Positions 1-7,866 of a stretch of DNA of 64,000 bases are shown one piece after another; positions within the stretch are counted from its first letter, which is position 1; each line of letters opens with the position of its first letter. The notes beneath the pieces were generated by a model. That model saw only the letters and a program-made list of their open reading frames with translations, was not told the origin of the DNA and made no database searches. The position numbers were made by a program, and so were the translations under genes. The DNA lies in contig JAWVFQ010000001.1 in NCBI GenBank assembly GCA_033856025.1, positions 1 through 64,000 of the forward strand, given 5' to 3'. The DNA is from AC-38 sp033856025 (GTDB taxonomy: Bacteria; Actinomycetota; Thermoleophilia; Solirubrobacterales; Solirubrobacteraceae).

Positions 1-126
1 GCGCTGTTCGTCGCGTCCTGGGACGGCACGACGGAGTTCTTCAAGGGAACCGTCGACGAGGTCGCGGTCTACAAGACCGCGCTGGCGCCGGCGCGCGTCG
101 CCGCGCACTACAACGCCGGGAAGTAG
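1..126 (+). CDS. C-terminal end of a LamG/concanavalin-like domain protein (partial)
   Basis: Only the last 41 residues lie in the window; the reading frame is open from base 1 and ends with TAG at 124-126. The visible end, with the motif FKGTVDEVAVYKTALAPARV, matches the closing strand and last helix of LamG/pentraxin-type jelly-roll domains, where a GxIDEVxVYxRALSxxEI pattern is characteristic. Such domains usually sit at the C-terminus of secreted or surface proteins and bind carbohydrate or protein ligands. The family call rests on this short motif alone; the rest of the gene is outside the window. Its stop codon is immediately followed by the stop of the convergent carboxylase gene (TAGCTA), so the two genes abut with no spacer. 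Confidence 0.6.
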   Translation, partial: ALFVASWDGTTEFFKGTVDEVAVYKTALAPARVAAHYNAGK

Positions 127-1692
127 CTACAGGGGAATGTTCCCGTGCTTGCGCTTGGGGCCCGGCTCGCGCTTGGTCTGGAGCGTGTGCAGCGCGTTGA
201 TGAGCTTGGGCCGCGTCTCGTGCGGCACGATCACGTCGTCGATGTAGCCGCGCTCGGCCGCGCTGTAGGGATTGGCGAAGCGCGCCTTGTAGTCGTCCAT
301 CAGCTTCTGGCGGCGCTCGTCGGGCGTCGGGCTCTTGGCGATGTCGCGGCGGTAGATGATGTTCACCGCGCCCTCCGGCCCCATCACCGCGACCTCGGCC
401 TGGGGCCAGGCGAAGTTGAAGTCGGCCAGCATGTGCTTGGAGGCCATGACGTCGTAGGCGCCGCCGTAGGCCTTGCGCGTGATGACCGTGATCTTGGGGA
501 CCGTCGCCTCGGTGTAGGCGTAGAGCAGCTTGGCCCCGTGGCGGATGATCCCGCCCCACTCCTGGCTGGTGCCGGGCAGGAACCCCGGGACGTCGGTGAA
601 GGTGACGATGGGGACGTTGAAGGCGTCGCAGGTGCGCACGAAGCGCGCCGCCTTGGCGCTGGCGTCGATGTCCAGGACGCCGGCCATGTGCTTGGGCTGG
701 TTGCCCACGAGGCCGACCGCGAACCCGTCCAGGCGCGCGAATCCGCACACGATGTTGGGGGCCCAGTGCGCGTGGATCTCGAAGAACTCCCCGTCGTCCA
801 CGGCCAGGCGGATGACGTCGCGCATGTCGTAGGGCTTGGACGGGTCGTCGGGGACGACCGTGTCCATCTCGGGATCCATCCGGTTCGGGTCGTCGGTGGG
901 GGCGACCCGCGGCGGCGCCTCCAGGTTGTTGGAGGGCAGGAACGACATGAGGTAGCGCGTGTCCTCCAGGCAGGCGTCCTCGTCCTCCGCCGCGACGTGG
1001 GCGACGCCGGACTTCGTGTTGTGGGTCATCGCGCCGCCCAGCGACTCGAAGTCGACCTCCTCGCCGGTGACCGTCTTGATCACGTCGGGGCCCGTGATGA
1101 ACATGTGCGAGGTCTCCTTCACCATGAAGATGAAGTCGGTGATCGCGGGTGAGTAGACGGCGCCGCCGGCGCAGGGCCCCATGATCAGGCTGATCTGGGG
1201 GATGACCCCGCTGCACCTGACGTTGCGCACGAAGACGTCGCCGTAGGCGCCGAGGGAGACCACGCCCTCCTGGATGCGCGCGCCGCCGGAGTCGTTGATC
1301 CCGATCACGGGGCAGCCGATCTTGGCCGCCAGGTCCATGATCTTGCACATCTTCTCGGCCATGACCTCGCCGAGCGAGCCGCCGAACACCGTGAAGTCCT
1401 GGGAGAACACGCAGACGCGCCGGCCGTCGATCGTGCCGTGGCCGGTGACCACCGCGTCGCCCCACGGCCGGTTCTTCTGCATGTCGAACTCGTAGGTGCG
1501 GTGGCGCACGAACGTGTCGAGCTCCTGGAAGGACCCCGGGTCCAGCAGCTTCTCGACGCGCTCGCGGGCGGTGTACTTCCCGCGGTCGTGCTGCTTGGCC
1601 TCGGCCTCGGGCGCGGAGTGCGCCGCCGCCTCGCGCAGCTCCTGCAGCTGGGCGAGCTTCTCCTCGTAGGTCTCTGGCGACTTCGCGCGCAC
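127..1692 (-). CDS. pccB: acyl-CoA (propionyl-CoA) carboxylase beta / carboxyltransferase subunit
   Basis: The 521-residue product has the normal length of the carboxyltransferase subunit of biotin-dependent acyl-CoA carboxylases. This subunit moves CO2 from carboxybiotin to propionyl-CoA or acetyl-CoA, giving (S)-methylmalonyl-CoA or malonyl-CoA. The N-terminal half contains DSGGARIQEG and GPCAGGAVYSPA, the acyl-CoA oxyanion-hole region. The C-terminal half contains DVPGFLPGTSQEWGGIIRHG and KAYGGAYDVMASK, the biotin-side crotonase fold. The start is GTG at 1692; a TAGACT box lies 12 bases upstream at 1705-1710 and no Shine-Dalgarno is visible. A methylmalonyl-CoA mutase gene 4.5 kb away suggests propionyl-CoA as substrate, but sequence alone does not separate propionyl- from acetyl-CoA specificity. 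No alpha/biotin subunit gene is in the window. Confidence 0.93.
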   Translation of the reverse strand: MRAKSPETYEEKLAQLQELREAAAHSAPEAEAKQHDRGKYTARERVEKLLDPGSFQELDTFVRHRTYEFDMQKNRPWGDAVVTGHGTIDGRRVCVFSQDFTVFGGSLGEVMAEKMCKIMDLAAKIGCPVIGINDSGGARIQEGVVSLGAYGDVFVRNVRCSGVIPQISLIMGPCAGGAVYSPAITDFIFMVKETSHMFITGPDVIKTVTGEEVDFESLGGAMTHNTKSGVAHVAAEDEDACLEDTRYLMSFLPSNNLEAPPRVAPTDDPNRMDPEMDTVVPDDPSKPYDMRDVIRLAVDDGEFFEIHAHWAPNIVCGFARLDGFAVGLVGNQPKHMAGVLDIDASAKAARFVRTCDAFNVPIVTFTDVPGFLPGTSQEWGGIIRHGAKLLYAYTEATVPKITVITRKAYGGAYDVMASKHMLADFNFAWPQAEVAVMGPEGAVNIIYRRDIAKSPTPDERRQKLMDDYKARFANPYSAAERGYIDDVIVPHETRPKLINALHTLQTKREPGPKRKHGNIPL

Positions 1693-1748
1693 GGCGGCGC
1701 GGGAGTCTAGTCGCCCGGCGCCCCGCTCCTCGCGTCTAAGCTGGCCGC

Positions 1749-2906
1749 ATGGCCGGAAGCGCGCTGGTCGTGGACGGCACCGCGGGCCATGCCCTGGCCT
1801 GCGTGCGGTCGCTCGGCCGCGCGGGCTGGCGGGTCCTGGCGCCGGCGGGGACCAGCGCGGCCGAATCGCGCTTTGCCGCGGGCGCGGTGGACGTGCCCGA
1901 CGTGTGCGAGGCGGCGCGGGATTTCGGCGAGGCGGTGGCCCGGGAGGCGGTCCGCCACGAGGTCGAGCTCGTCGTCCCGTGCACCGACGCGTCCCTGCTG
2001 GCGCTGCACGCGCTCGGCGACGGCCTCGGGGACGCCCGCATCCTGGGGGGCGCGCCCCGCTGGACCGACAAGCGCTGGGCGCTGGAGGCCGCCGAGCGCG
2101 CCGGGTTCTCGGTCCCGCGCTGGCGTGCGCCGGCCGACCACGCGGAGGCGCTGGAGGCGCTGCGCGAGCTCGGTCCGCCCTGCGTCGTCAAGCCCCGGCG
2201 CTCGTACCGGCCGGTCGGCGGGCGCCTGGTCCAGCGGCGCCACGGCTTTGCCTGGGACGCCGTGACTCTGGAGCGCGAGCTGCGGCGCCTCGCCGAGCCC
2301 GACGGTGAGCTCCCGCTGCTCCAGCGCTACGTGCCCGGCCGGTCCATGTCCGTCGGCGCGGTGCTCGTCGACGGCGCCGTGGTCGCCTGCGCGGCTCGCG
2401 AGACGTTCTCGTTCGCGCCGGTGGCGGGCGGGAACTCGGTGTGGAAGCGCACGGTCCCGCTGGACGACGTCGGCGTGCAGGACGCGCTGTCGCTTCTGGT
2501 CGCCGAGCGCTACGAGGGCCTGGGCGAGGTCGAGTACCAGGTCGACGCCTCCGGGTCGCTGCGCTTCATGGAGGTCGGCGCCCGGGCGTTCGCCTGGCTG
2601 CCCCTCGCGGTGCGCGCGGGGGTCGACCTGCCGCTCATCGCGGCGATCGCCGCCACGGGGCGACCCGCGGCGGCGCCGGGGCGCTATCGCGCCGGGGTCG
2701 AGATGCGCTGGCTCGCCGGCGAGGTCGTGCGGCTGCGGGCCGCGCTGGCCCGCCACGCCGACCTGCCCCCGGGCGTGACGCGGCGGGCGGTGCTCGCCAA
2801 GGCCTGGCCGCCGTGGCGGCCCGGCATGTCCTACGACGGGCTGGAAGCCGACGACCTGCGCCCGTTCGTCCAGCGGATCGTGCACCGTCCGGCCCATCCG
2901 GGCTAG
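1749..2906 (+). CDS. ATP-grasp domain protein (carboligase-like)
   Basis: The 385-residue product resembles ATP-grasp ligases of the carbamoyl-phosphate-synthase-large-subunit-like group. A pre-ATP-grasp Rossmann region (about 1-100, starting ALVVDGTAGHALACVRSLGRAG) is followed by an ATP-grasp core. The core includes the CVVKPRRS lysine region, LLQRYVPGRSMSVGAVL, and a metal-binding end with EVEYQVDASGSLRFMEVGAR. The family joins a carboxylate to an amine or thiol through an acyl-phosphate; the substrate here cannot be read. It is related in layout to the ATP-grasp gene at 28158-29309. The ATG at 1749 is preceded by TAAGCT at 1737-1742, six bases away, typical of a leaderless start. Its stop shares CTAG with the convergent flavoprotein gene. 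Confidence 0.8.
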   Translation: MAGSALVVDGTAGHALACVRSLGRAGWRVLAPAGTSAAESRFAAGAVDVPDVCEAARDFGEAVAREAVRHEVELVVPCTDASLLALHALGDGLGDARILGGAPRWTDKRWALEAAERAGFSVPRWRAPADHAEALEALRELGPPCVVKPRRSYRPVGGRLVQRRHGFAWDAVTLERELRRLAEPDGELPLLQRYVPGRSMSVGAVLVDGAVVACAARETFSFAPVAGGNSVWKRTVPLDDVGVQDALSLLVAERYEGLGEVEYQVDASGSLRFMEVGARAFAWLPLAVRAGVDLPLIAAIAATGRPAAAPGRYRAGVEMRWLAGEVVRLRAALARHADLPPGVTRRAVLAKAWPPWRPGMSYDGLEADDLRPFVQRIVHRPAHPG

Positions 2907-4141
2907 TACGCGCGGGCGAACAGGGGCTGACGGCCCCCGGCGATGCCGCGCGCCACCGTGGGACCGCAGTACCAGGTGCCGACCACGAACCGCATGACCG
3001 GGCCGAAGGAGAGCGCGGCCGGCGCTCCCACGAAGTGCAGGCCCGGCACCGACGCCTCCATGCCCCGCCGCAGGACGGGCTGCCCGCCCATGCGCTGGAC
3101 GGACTCGAGGAGGTCCCGTCCGAGGAACGGGTAGCCCGCGACGTCCACCCGGTACCCCGTGGCCAGCAGCAGGTGGTCGACGGTGCGCTCCGACCCGTCG
3201 GTGAGGCGGAGTCGCAGCCGGTCGCCCACCGGCTCGGCGCTCTGCACGGTGACGCCGGTCGTGATCTCGGCGTCGCGCATGCGCTCCACGAGCCAGTGCG
3301 CGGCGGCCGGCCGCAGCGCGTAGCGCGTGGCGTAGTCCTGCGCCCACGCGGGCATGCGCCGGAAGGCGTTGGGGAAGGCGCTGGCCCAGCCGGTCTGGCG
3401 GCCCCCGACCTCGGTGGGCGGGTAGGGGATGGGGGCGCGCGCGCCCAGGCCGCGCAGGCGCGCGCTGCGCGCCACGGGCACCGAGCCGCCGTCCGGGACC
3501 GTCCCCAGCCACAGGACGCCGGAGCGCCCGATCAGCTCGACGTCGGCCCCGCGCTCGCGCAGCAGGGCCGCCGACTCAACGGCGCTCTGGCCCCGGCCCA
3601 GCACAGCGACGCTCCCGCGCGCGACCGCCGCCAGGTCGCGATGGTCGACGGAGTGCGACACCAGCGTCTCGGGCAGCCCGCGCAGGGCCTCGGGGTACCA
3701 GGCGAACGGCGCGATGCCGGCGGCCACGACCACGCGGCCGCTCTCCACCTCCTCGCCGTCCTCGAGCCGCGTCACGAAGCCCTCGCCCCGGCGCTCCACC
3801 TCCGTCACGCTGCGCGGATCGACCTGTGGCACGAGCGCCCGCTGGAACCAGCTCGCGTAGTCGATCCAGTCCTCGATCGGAAAGGGGTAGCGGACCTCGC
3901 GGCCCTGCTCGCGCGCCCAGTCCTCGATCATGTGCCGGCGGCCGGGGTGCGCGATGCTCGAGGCCTTGGCGGAGGAGCGCAGCAGCATGCCGGCCGGCAT
4001 GTGCTCGCGCCAGAAGGAAAGCGGCCGGCCGAAGACGGCGACGTCCACCCCTGCGGCCTGGAGGTAGGCCGCGGAGGCCAGGCCGTGCGGCCCGGCTCCG
4101 ACCACGACCACCTGGTGGCGGGCAGCCGGTCCGGGCGACAT
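2903..4141 (-). CDS. FAD-dependent NAD(P)-binding monooxygenase-like oxidoreductase
   Basis: The 412-residue product opens with a dinucleotide-binding fold, VVVVGAGPHGLASAAYL (FAD). A second one follows, VAVLGRGQSAVESAALL (about residue 178), expected to bind NAD(P)H. A later ATG-type motif, HLLLATGYRVD, is shared by flavin-containing monooxygenases, lysine/ornithine N-hydroxylases and Baeyer-Villiger enzymes. The substrate is unknown. The long insert between the two nucleotide folds and the C-terminal GLHFVGAPAALSFGPVMRFV segment resemble the FMO-like pyridine nucleotide-disulfide oxidoreductase superfamily. It is convergent with the ATP-grasp gene and overlaps it by the 4-base CTAG. The ATG at 4141 has TACAGT six bases upstream (4148-4153), a leaderless arrangement. 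Confidence 0.8.
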   Translation of the reverse strand: MSPGPAARHQVVVVGAGPHGLASAAYLQAAGVDVAVFGRPLSFWREHMPAGMLLRSSAKASSIAHPGRRHMIEDWAREQGREVRYPFPIEDWIDYASWFQRALVPQVDPRSVTEVERRGEGFVTRLEDGEEVESGRVVVAAGIAPFAWYPEALRGLPETLVSHSVDHRDLAAVARGSVAVLGRGQSAVESAALLRERGADVELIGRSGVLWLGTVPDGGSVPVARSARLRGLGARAPIPYPPTEVGGRQTGWASAFPNAFRRMPAWAQDYATRYALRPAAAHWLVERMRDAEITTGVTVQSAEPVGDRLRLRLTDGSERTVDHLLLATGYRVDVAGYPFLGRDLLESVQRMGGQPVLRRGMEASVPGLHFVGAPAALSFGPVMRFVVGTWYCGPTVARGIAGGRQPLFARAY

Positions 4142-4147
4142 GCGCGG

Positions 4148-4175
4148 ACTGTACCGGCCCGGTGGGGTCTATCCT
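4148..4175. promoter_or_regulatory. divergent -10-like boxes
   Basis: TACAGT reads on the minus strand at 4153-4148, six bases before the ATG of the monooxygenase. TATCCT reads on the plus strand at 4170-4175, 22 bases before the ATG of the FemAB-like gene. Both are inferred -10 elements from position and resemblance to TAnnnT; no clear -35 element can be named. Confidence 0.4.
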
Positions 4176-4197
4176 GCGGCCCGCCGCGCCCTCCCTG

Positions 4198-5346
4198 ATG
4201 CTCGAGCTCTCGACCCTGCGCACCCCCGAGGAACTCGCGTCGGTCGCGCGGTCCTGGGACGGGATGGTGCGCGCGATGCCGCGGCCATCCCCGTTCCTCC
4301 TGCACGACTGGATCGCCGCCTGGGAGCGCCACTTCGGCGACGGCCGCTCGCTGGAGGTGACCGTGGCGCGCCGCGACGGCGAGGTGGTGGGCGGCCTCGC
4401 GCTGAGCGTGTCCTCGGTCGCGGGGGTCAAGGTGGCGGCGTTCCCCGGGGCTCACAACTCGGCGCTGGCCGACGTGATCGTGGCGCCGGGCGAGGACGAC
4501 GAGACGGCGCGCGCGATCGTGGAAGCGGCTTCGCGGGGCTCTCAGAGCGCGATCGACGTCTTCGGACTGCCGGCGGACAGCCGCCTGGAGGCGGCCCTGG
4601 GGGGCCGGATGACGACGATCCAGCGCGTCGAGTCGCCGGTCATGGAGGCGCCGGACGGCTGGGAGGCCGCCTACCAGTCCAAGACCTCGTCGAAGACGCG
4701 CAACCAGCACAAGCGCAGGCGCAAGCAGCTGGCCGCGCTGGGCGAGTACTCGGTGGAGACCGCGCGGACGCGCGAGGAGCTCGAGGCGGTCATGGACGAC
4801 GTGTTCCGCCTGCACGTGGCGCGCTGGGCCGGACGGCCGGATGGCACCGAGCTGGGGACGGCGCAGGGCCAGGCCTTCGCGCGCGAGGCCACGCTGGCGC
4901 TGGCCGAGGCCGACATCCCGCGGATCGTGTTCCTGCGGATCGGCGGCGAGCCCGTCGCCTTCTTCTACTACATGGCCCTGGAGGGGACGATGTACCTCTA
5001 CCGCCTGGCCTTCGACCCCGAGTACGCGAAGTACTCGCCCGGGCTGGTCAACGCGCTGGACGCGCTGGAGATCGCCTGCGACGAGGGGCTGACGCGGATC
5101 GAGTTCCTGGGCGGCGGGGAGCGCTACAAGATGCAGCTGGCCGACCGGGTGGAGCCGCTGTACCAGGGGCTGGCCGTGTCGCGCGGGCTTCCGGGGCGGG
5201 CGTATGTGACCGCACGCCGGGCGGGGATCGAGGTGCGCAAGCGCGCCAAGCGCAGCGAGCGGCTGCGCAAGATCTACTTCGAGAGCCTGGCGCCGGTGCG
5301 CCGGCGGCTGTCGCGCGGGGCCGGCGGGGACGACGCCGGCGCCTAG
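4198..5346 (+). CDS. GNAT/FemAB-type acyltransferase (CelD/BioF2-like)
   Basis: The 382-residue product resembles the GNAT acetyltransferases once called CelD or BcsL, often found in polysaccharide loci. It has a variable N-terminal domain (about 1-160) and a C-terminal acetyltransferase-like domain (about 160-350). The latter includes KTSSKTRNQHKRRRKQL, a basic helix common in this family, then IPRIVFLRIGGEPVAFFYYM and YRLAFDPEYAKYSPG. The family transfers acyl or aminoacyl groups; the acceptor is not identifiable here. The ATG at 4198 is chosen because the reading frame upstream to 3826 lies under the divergent monooxygenase and a TATCCT box sits at 4170-4175. The C-terminal tail is very basic. 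Confidence 0.75.
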   Translation: MLELSTLRTPEELASVARSWDGMVRAMPRPSPFLLHDWIAAWERHFGDGRSLEVTVARRDGEVVGGLALSVSSVAGVKVAAFPGAHNSALADVIVAPGEDDETARAIVEAASRGSQSAIDVFGLPADSRLEAALGGRMTTIQRVESPVMEAPDGWEAAYQSKTSSKTRNQHKRRRKQLAALGEYSVETARTREELEAVMDDVFRLHVARWAGRPDGTELGTAQGQAFAREATLALAEADIPRIVFLRIGGEPVAFFYYMALEGTMYLYRLAFDPEYAKYSPGLVNALDALEIACDEGLTRIEFLGGGERYKMQLADRVEPLYQGLAVSRGLPGRAYVTARRAGIEVRKRAKRSERLRKIYFESLAPVRRRLSRGAGGDDAGA

Positions 5347-5349
5347 CCG

Positions 5350-6198
5350 CTAGCCGCGCGAGAAGGGCCGGTGGTGCGCGGCCCCGAGGTCGTCGAGCAT
5401 CCGCTCCAGGACGGCCCGCACCTCGTCCGCCGACGGCCCGGCCGTCGCCGCCGCGGGCGGGGCGACGGGGGGCTCGGGATCGGGGAGCGGCGCCGGCTCC
5501 GGCAGCGGCTCGGGATCCGGCATGGGCGGAAGCGGGGTGGGGTCGGGAAGCGGAGCCGGATCCGGCCCGGGGACCTCGACGACGGGCGCCAGAACCGGCG
5601 CCTCGCCATCGGGCTCGGGCTCGGGGGCGGGAGAGGCGCTCGCGCCGGCCGGCTCGGCCACGGGGGCTTCCTCGCGGCGGCCGAACAGGCGGGCGAAGAA
5701 GCCGCGGCGGGGCGTCTCGGGACCGGGATCGGGGGCTTCGGCGGAGATCTGGGGCCCGGGCTCGCGCGGGCCCGGCGGGCCGGGGTCCGGCGTCGGCGAC
5801 GGCGGCTCGGGATCGGGAGTGGGCACCGGCGGCCCCGGACCGGGGCCGGGGACCGGCGGCGCGGGGTCCGGCGTCGGAACCGGCGGACCGGGCGTCTCCG
5901 CCACCGGCTCGGAAATCGCCCGCGGCGGCTCGGACTTGGCCGGCTCGGGCGGTGGTGGCTCTGGCGCGGTCGGCCGGGCGGAGATCGTCACGGCGGTTCC
6001 CCAGCCGGAGCCTTCGATGGCGACGGTGCCGCGTGCGTGCTCGCCCTCCCAGGCCACGGTCGTCTCCGGCTCCAGGCGGGCGATCCGGATCTCCCCGAGG
6101 TCGCCCAGGCGCCGGGCCAGGGCCTCGGCATCGCTCACCTCCGCCCACAGCTCGGGCGGGGACTTGACCAACCGTCGAGAAACCTTGATCTCAGTCAT
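5350..6198 (-). CDS. SRPBCC-like N-terminal domain with long proline-rich tail
   Basis: The 282-residue protein starts MTEIKVSRRLVKSPPELWAEVSD and runs about 75 residues in a pattern matching SRPBCC/START-like ligand-binding folds. From about residue 75 to 250 it is dominated by Pro, Glu, Asp and Gly with PTPDP and PDPxP repeats, interrupted by a short basic-aromatic stretch, RRGFFARLFGRREE, around residue 167. It closes with a short helix, DEVRAVLERMLDDLGAAHHR. It follows the mutase gene by 41 bases on the same strand, so co-transcription is likely, but no function can be assigned. The tail is low-complexity and probably disordered. The ATG at 6198 is the first that gives the SRPBCC strand intact. 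Confidence 0.65.
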   Translation of the reverse strand: MTEIKVSRRLVKSPPELWAEVSDAEALARRLGDLGEIRIARLEPETTVAWEGEHARGTVAIEGSGWGTAVTISARPTAPEPPPPEPAKSEPPRAISEPVAETPGPPVPTPDPAPPVPGPGPGPPVPTPDPEPPSPTPDPGPPGPREPGPQISAEAPDPGPETPRRGFFARLFGRREEAPVAEPAGASASPAPEPEPDGEAPVLAPVVEVPGPDPAPLPDPTPLPPMPDPEPLPEPAPLPDPEPPVAPPAAATAGPSADEVRAVLERMLDDLGAAHHRPFSRG

Positions 6199-6239
6199 CG
6201 CGCCGTTCTTCGCGCGCGCCGCCGCGAGTCCTTCCGCGA

Positions 6240-7853
6240 TTAGAACCCCGGCTTGTACTCGCCGAGCACGTCCTTCATGGCGCGGCACACCTCGCCGAGG
6301 GAGGCGCGGTCCTTCAGCGCGGCGCGGATCGGCGGCAGCAGGTTCCCGGTGCCCCGCGTGGCCTCGCGCAGCTCGTCCAGCCGCCGCTCCACCAGCTCGG
6401 CGTCCCGGTTGGCCTTGAACGCCGCCAGGCGCTCGACCTGGGCGTCCTCGGACGCCTGGTCGACCTTGAGGATCTCCGGGACCTCGAGCTCCTCGGTCAC
6501 GTACTTGTTGACCCCCACGACGATGTCCTGGCCGGTGCGGTAGCGCTCCTGGTAGCCCCAGGCGGACTCCTCGATCTCGCCCTTCATGAAGGCCAGCGCG
6601 TTCACCGACCCGCCCATGGCGTCGACCTTCTCGATCAGCTCGCCGGCCCGCTCCTCGATCTCCGCGGTCAGCCCCTCGACGAAGTAGGAGCCGGCGAACG
6701 GGTCGACCGTGTCCGCCGCGCCCGACTCGTGCGCCACCACCTGCTGGGTGCGCAGGGCCAGCCGCGCCGCCTTCTCGGTGGGCAGCGTCAGGGCCTCGTC
6801 GTAGCCGTTGGTGTGCAGGGACTGCGTCCCGCCGCACACCGCCGCGAACGCCTGCAGAGCCACTCGGACGATGTTGTTCTCCGGCTGCTGGGCCATCAGC
6901 GTCACGCCGCCCGTCTGGGTGTGGAAGCGCAGCTTCTGCGAGCGCTCGTCGGTGGCGCCGAACCGATCGCGCATGATCTGCGCCCACATCTTGCGGGCCG
7001 CGCGGAACTTCGCCACCTCCTGGAAGACGTTGTTGTGGCCGTTGAAGAAGAAGGCCAGGCGCGGCGCGAACTCCTCCACCGCCAGGCCGGCGTCGATGGC
7101 CGCCTGCACGTAGGCGATCCCGTTGGCCAGCGTGAAGGCGACCTCCTGGACCGCGGACGCTCCCTGCTCGCGGAAGTGGTAGCCGGAGATGGAGATCGTG
7201 TTCCACCGCGGGACGTTCTCCCGGCAGTACGCGAACAGGTCGGTGGTCAGGCGCATCGAGCCCTCGGGCGGGTAGATGAAGTTCCCCCGGCCGATGTACC
7301 CCTTGAGGATGTCGTTCTGGGTGGTGCCGCGCAGCTTCTCCGCCGGCACGCCCTGCTCCTCGCCCACCAGCTCGTAGAGCAGCAGCAGGACCGACGCCGG
7401 CGCGTTGATCGTCATCGACGTGGAGACCTGGTCCAGCGGGATCGAGTCGAACGCCGTGCGCATGTCGTCGATCGTGTCGATGGCCACGCCGGTGCGTCCC
7501 ACCTCCCCGAGCGAGCGCGGGTCGTCGGAGTCGAGCCCGAGCTGAGTGGGCAGGTCGAAGGCCATCGAGAGCCCGGTCGACCCGTGCTCGAGCAGGTAGC
7601 GGTAGCGCTCGTTGGACTCCTAGGCGCTGGCGTAGCCCGCGTACTGGCGCATCGTCCAAAGCTGCTTGCGGTACATCTCCTCGTGGACGCCGCGCGTGAA
7701 CGGGTATTCGCCGGGCAGGCCGAGGTCGAGCGGGGCGGGGAGGTCGTCCTCGGAATAGAGCGGCTTGATCTCGATGCCGGAGTCGGTGAACCGCCGCTCG
7801 TCGTCGGGGCCCACGATCGGCGCGATCGTGCGGTGCTCGGGCTTGGTGGCCAT
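6240..7853 (-). pseudogene. methylmalonyl-CoA mutase large (catalytic) subunit interrupted by an in-frame TAG
   Basis: The whole catalytic subunit of a B12-dependent acyl-CoA mutase is present in one frame (537 codons). It runs from the ATG at 7853 (TATKPEHR-like start, TMRQYAGYASA) to the C-terminal LGEYKPGF at 6240. A single TAG at 7622-7620 (codon 78) breaks it. Just beyond the stop the expected ESNERYRYLLEHG and MAFDLPTQLGLDSDD resume without frameshift. Related mutases have a glutamate at this position, so one G-to-T change (GAG to TAG) explains the break. There is no cobalamin-binding domain, as usual for split mutases whose small subunit is a separate gene, which is not in this window. 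The role would be methylmalonyl-CoA to succinyl-CoA, or a related isomerisation. Sequencing error, a true pseudogene, or readthrough are all possible. A TAACCT box lies seven bases before the ATG. Confidence 0.85.
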
Positions 7854-7860
7854 GGGCCGA

Positions 7861-7866
7861 AGGTTA
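7861..7866 (-). promoter_or_regulatory. -10-like TAACCT for the mutase gene
   Basis: TAACCT on the minus strand lies seven bases before the mutase ATG and overlaps the TAA stop of the upstream glycosyltransferase gene. It fits the leaderless pattern seen at many other starts in this window. Confidence 0.4.

Noticed and set aside
41..1465. Long minus-strand open frame rich in Arg, overlapping the carboxylase gene
   Set aside because: It is a shadow frame. The alternative frame gives a full-length, motif-perfect acyl-CoA carboxylase, and high GC keeps other frames open.
7620..7853. Selenocysteine or pyrrolysine at the mutase stop
   Set aside because: The codon is TAG, not TGA; relatives have Glu at this place, and TAG is a normal terminator of many genes here. 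Error or mutation is simpler.
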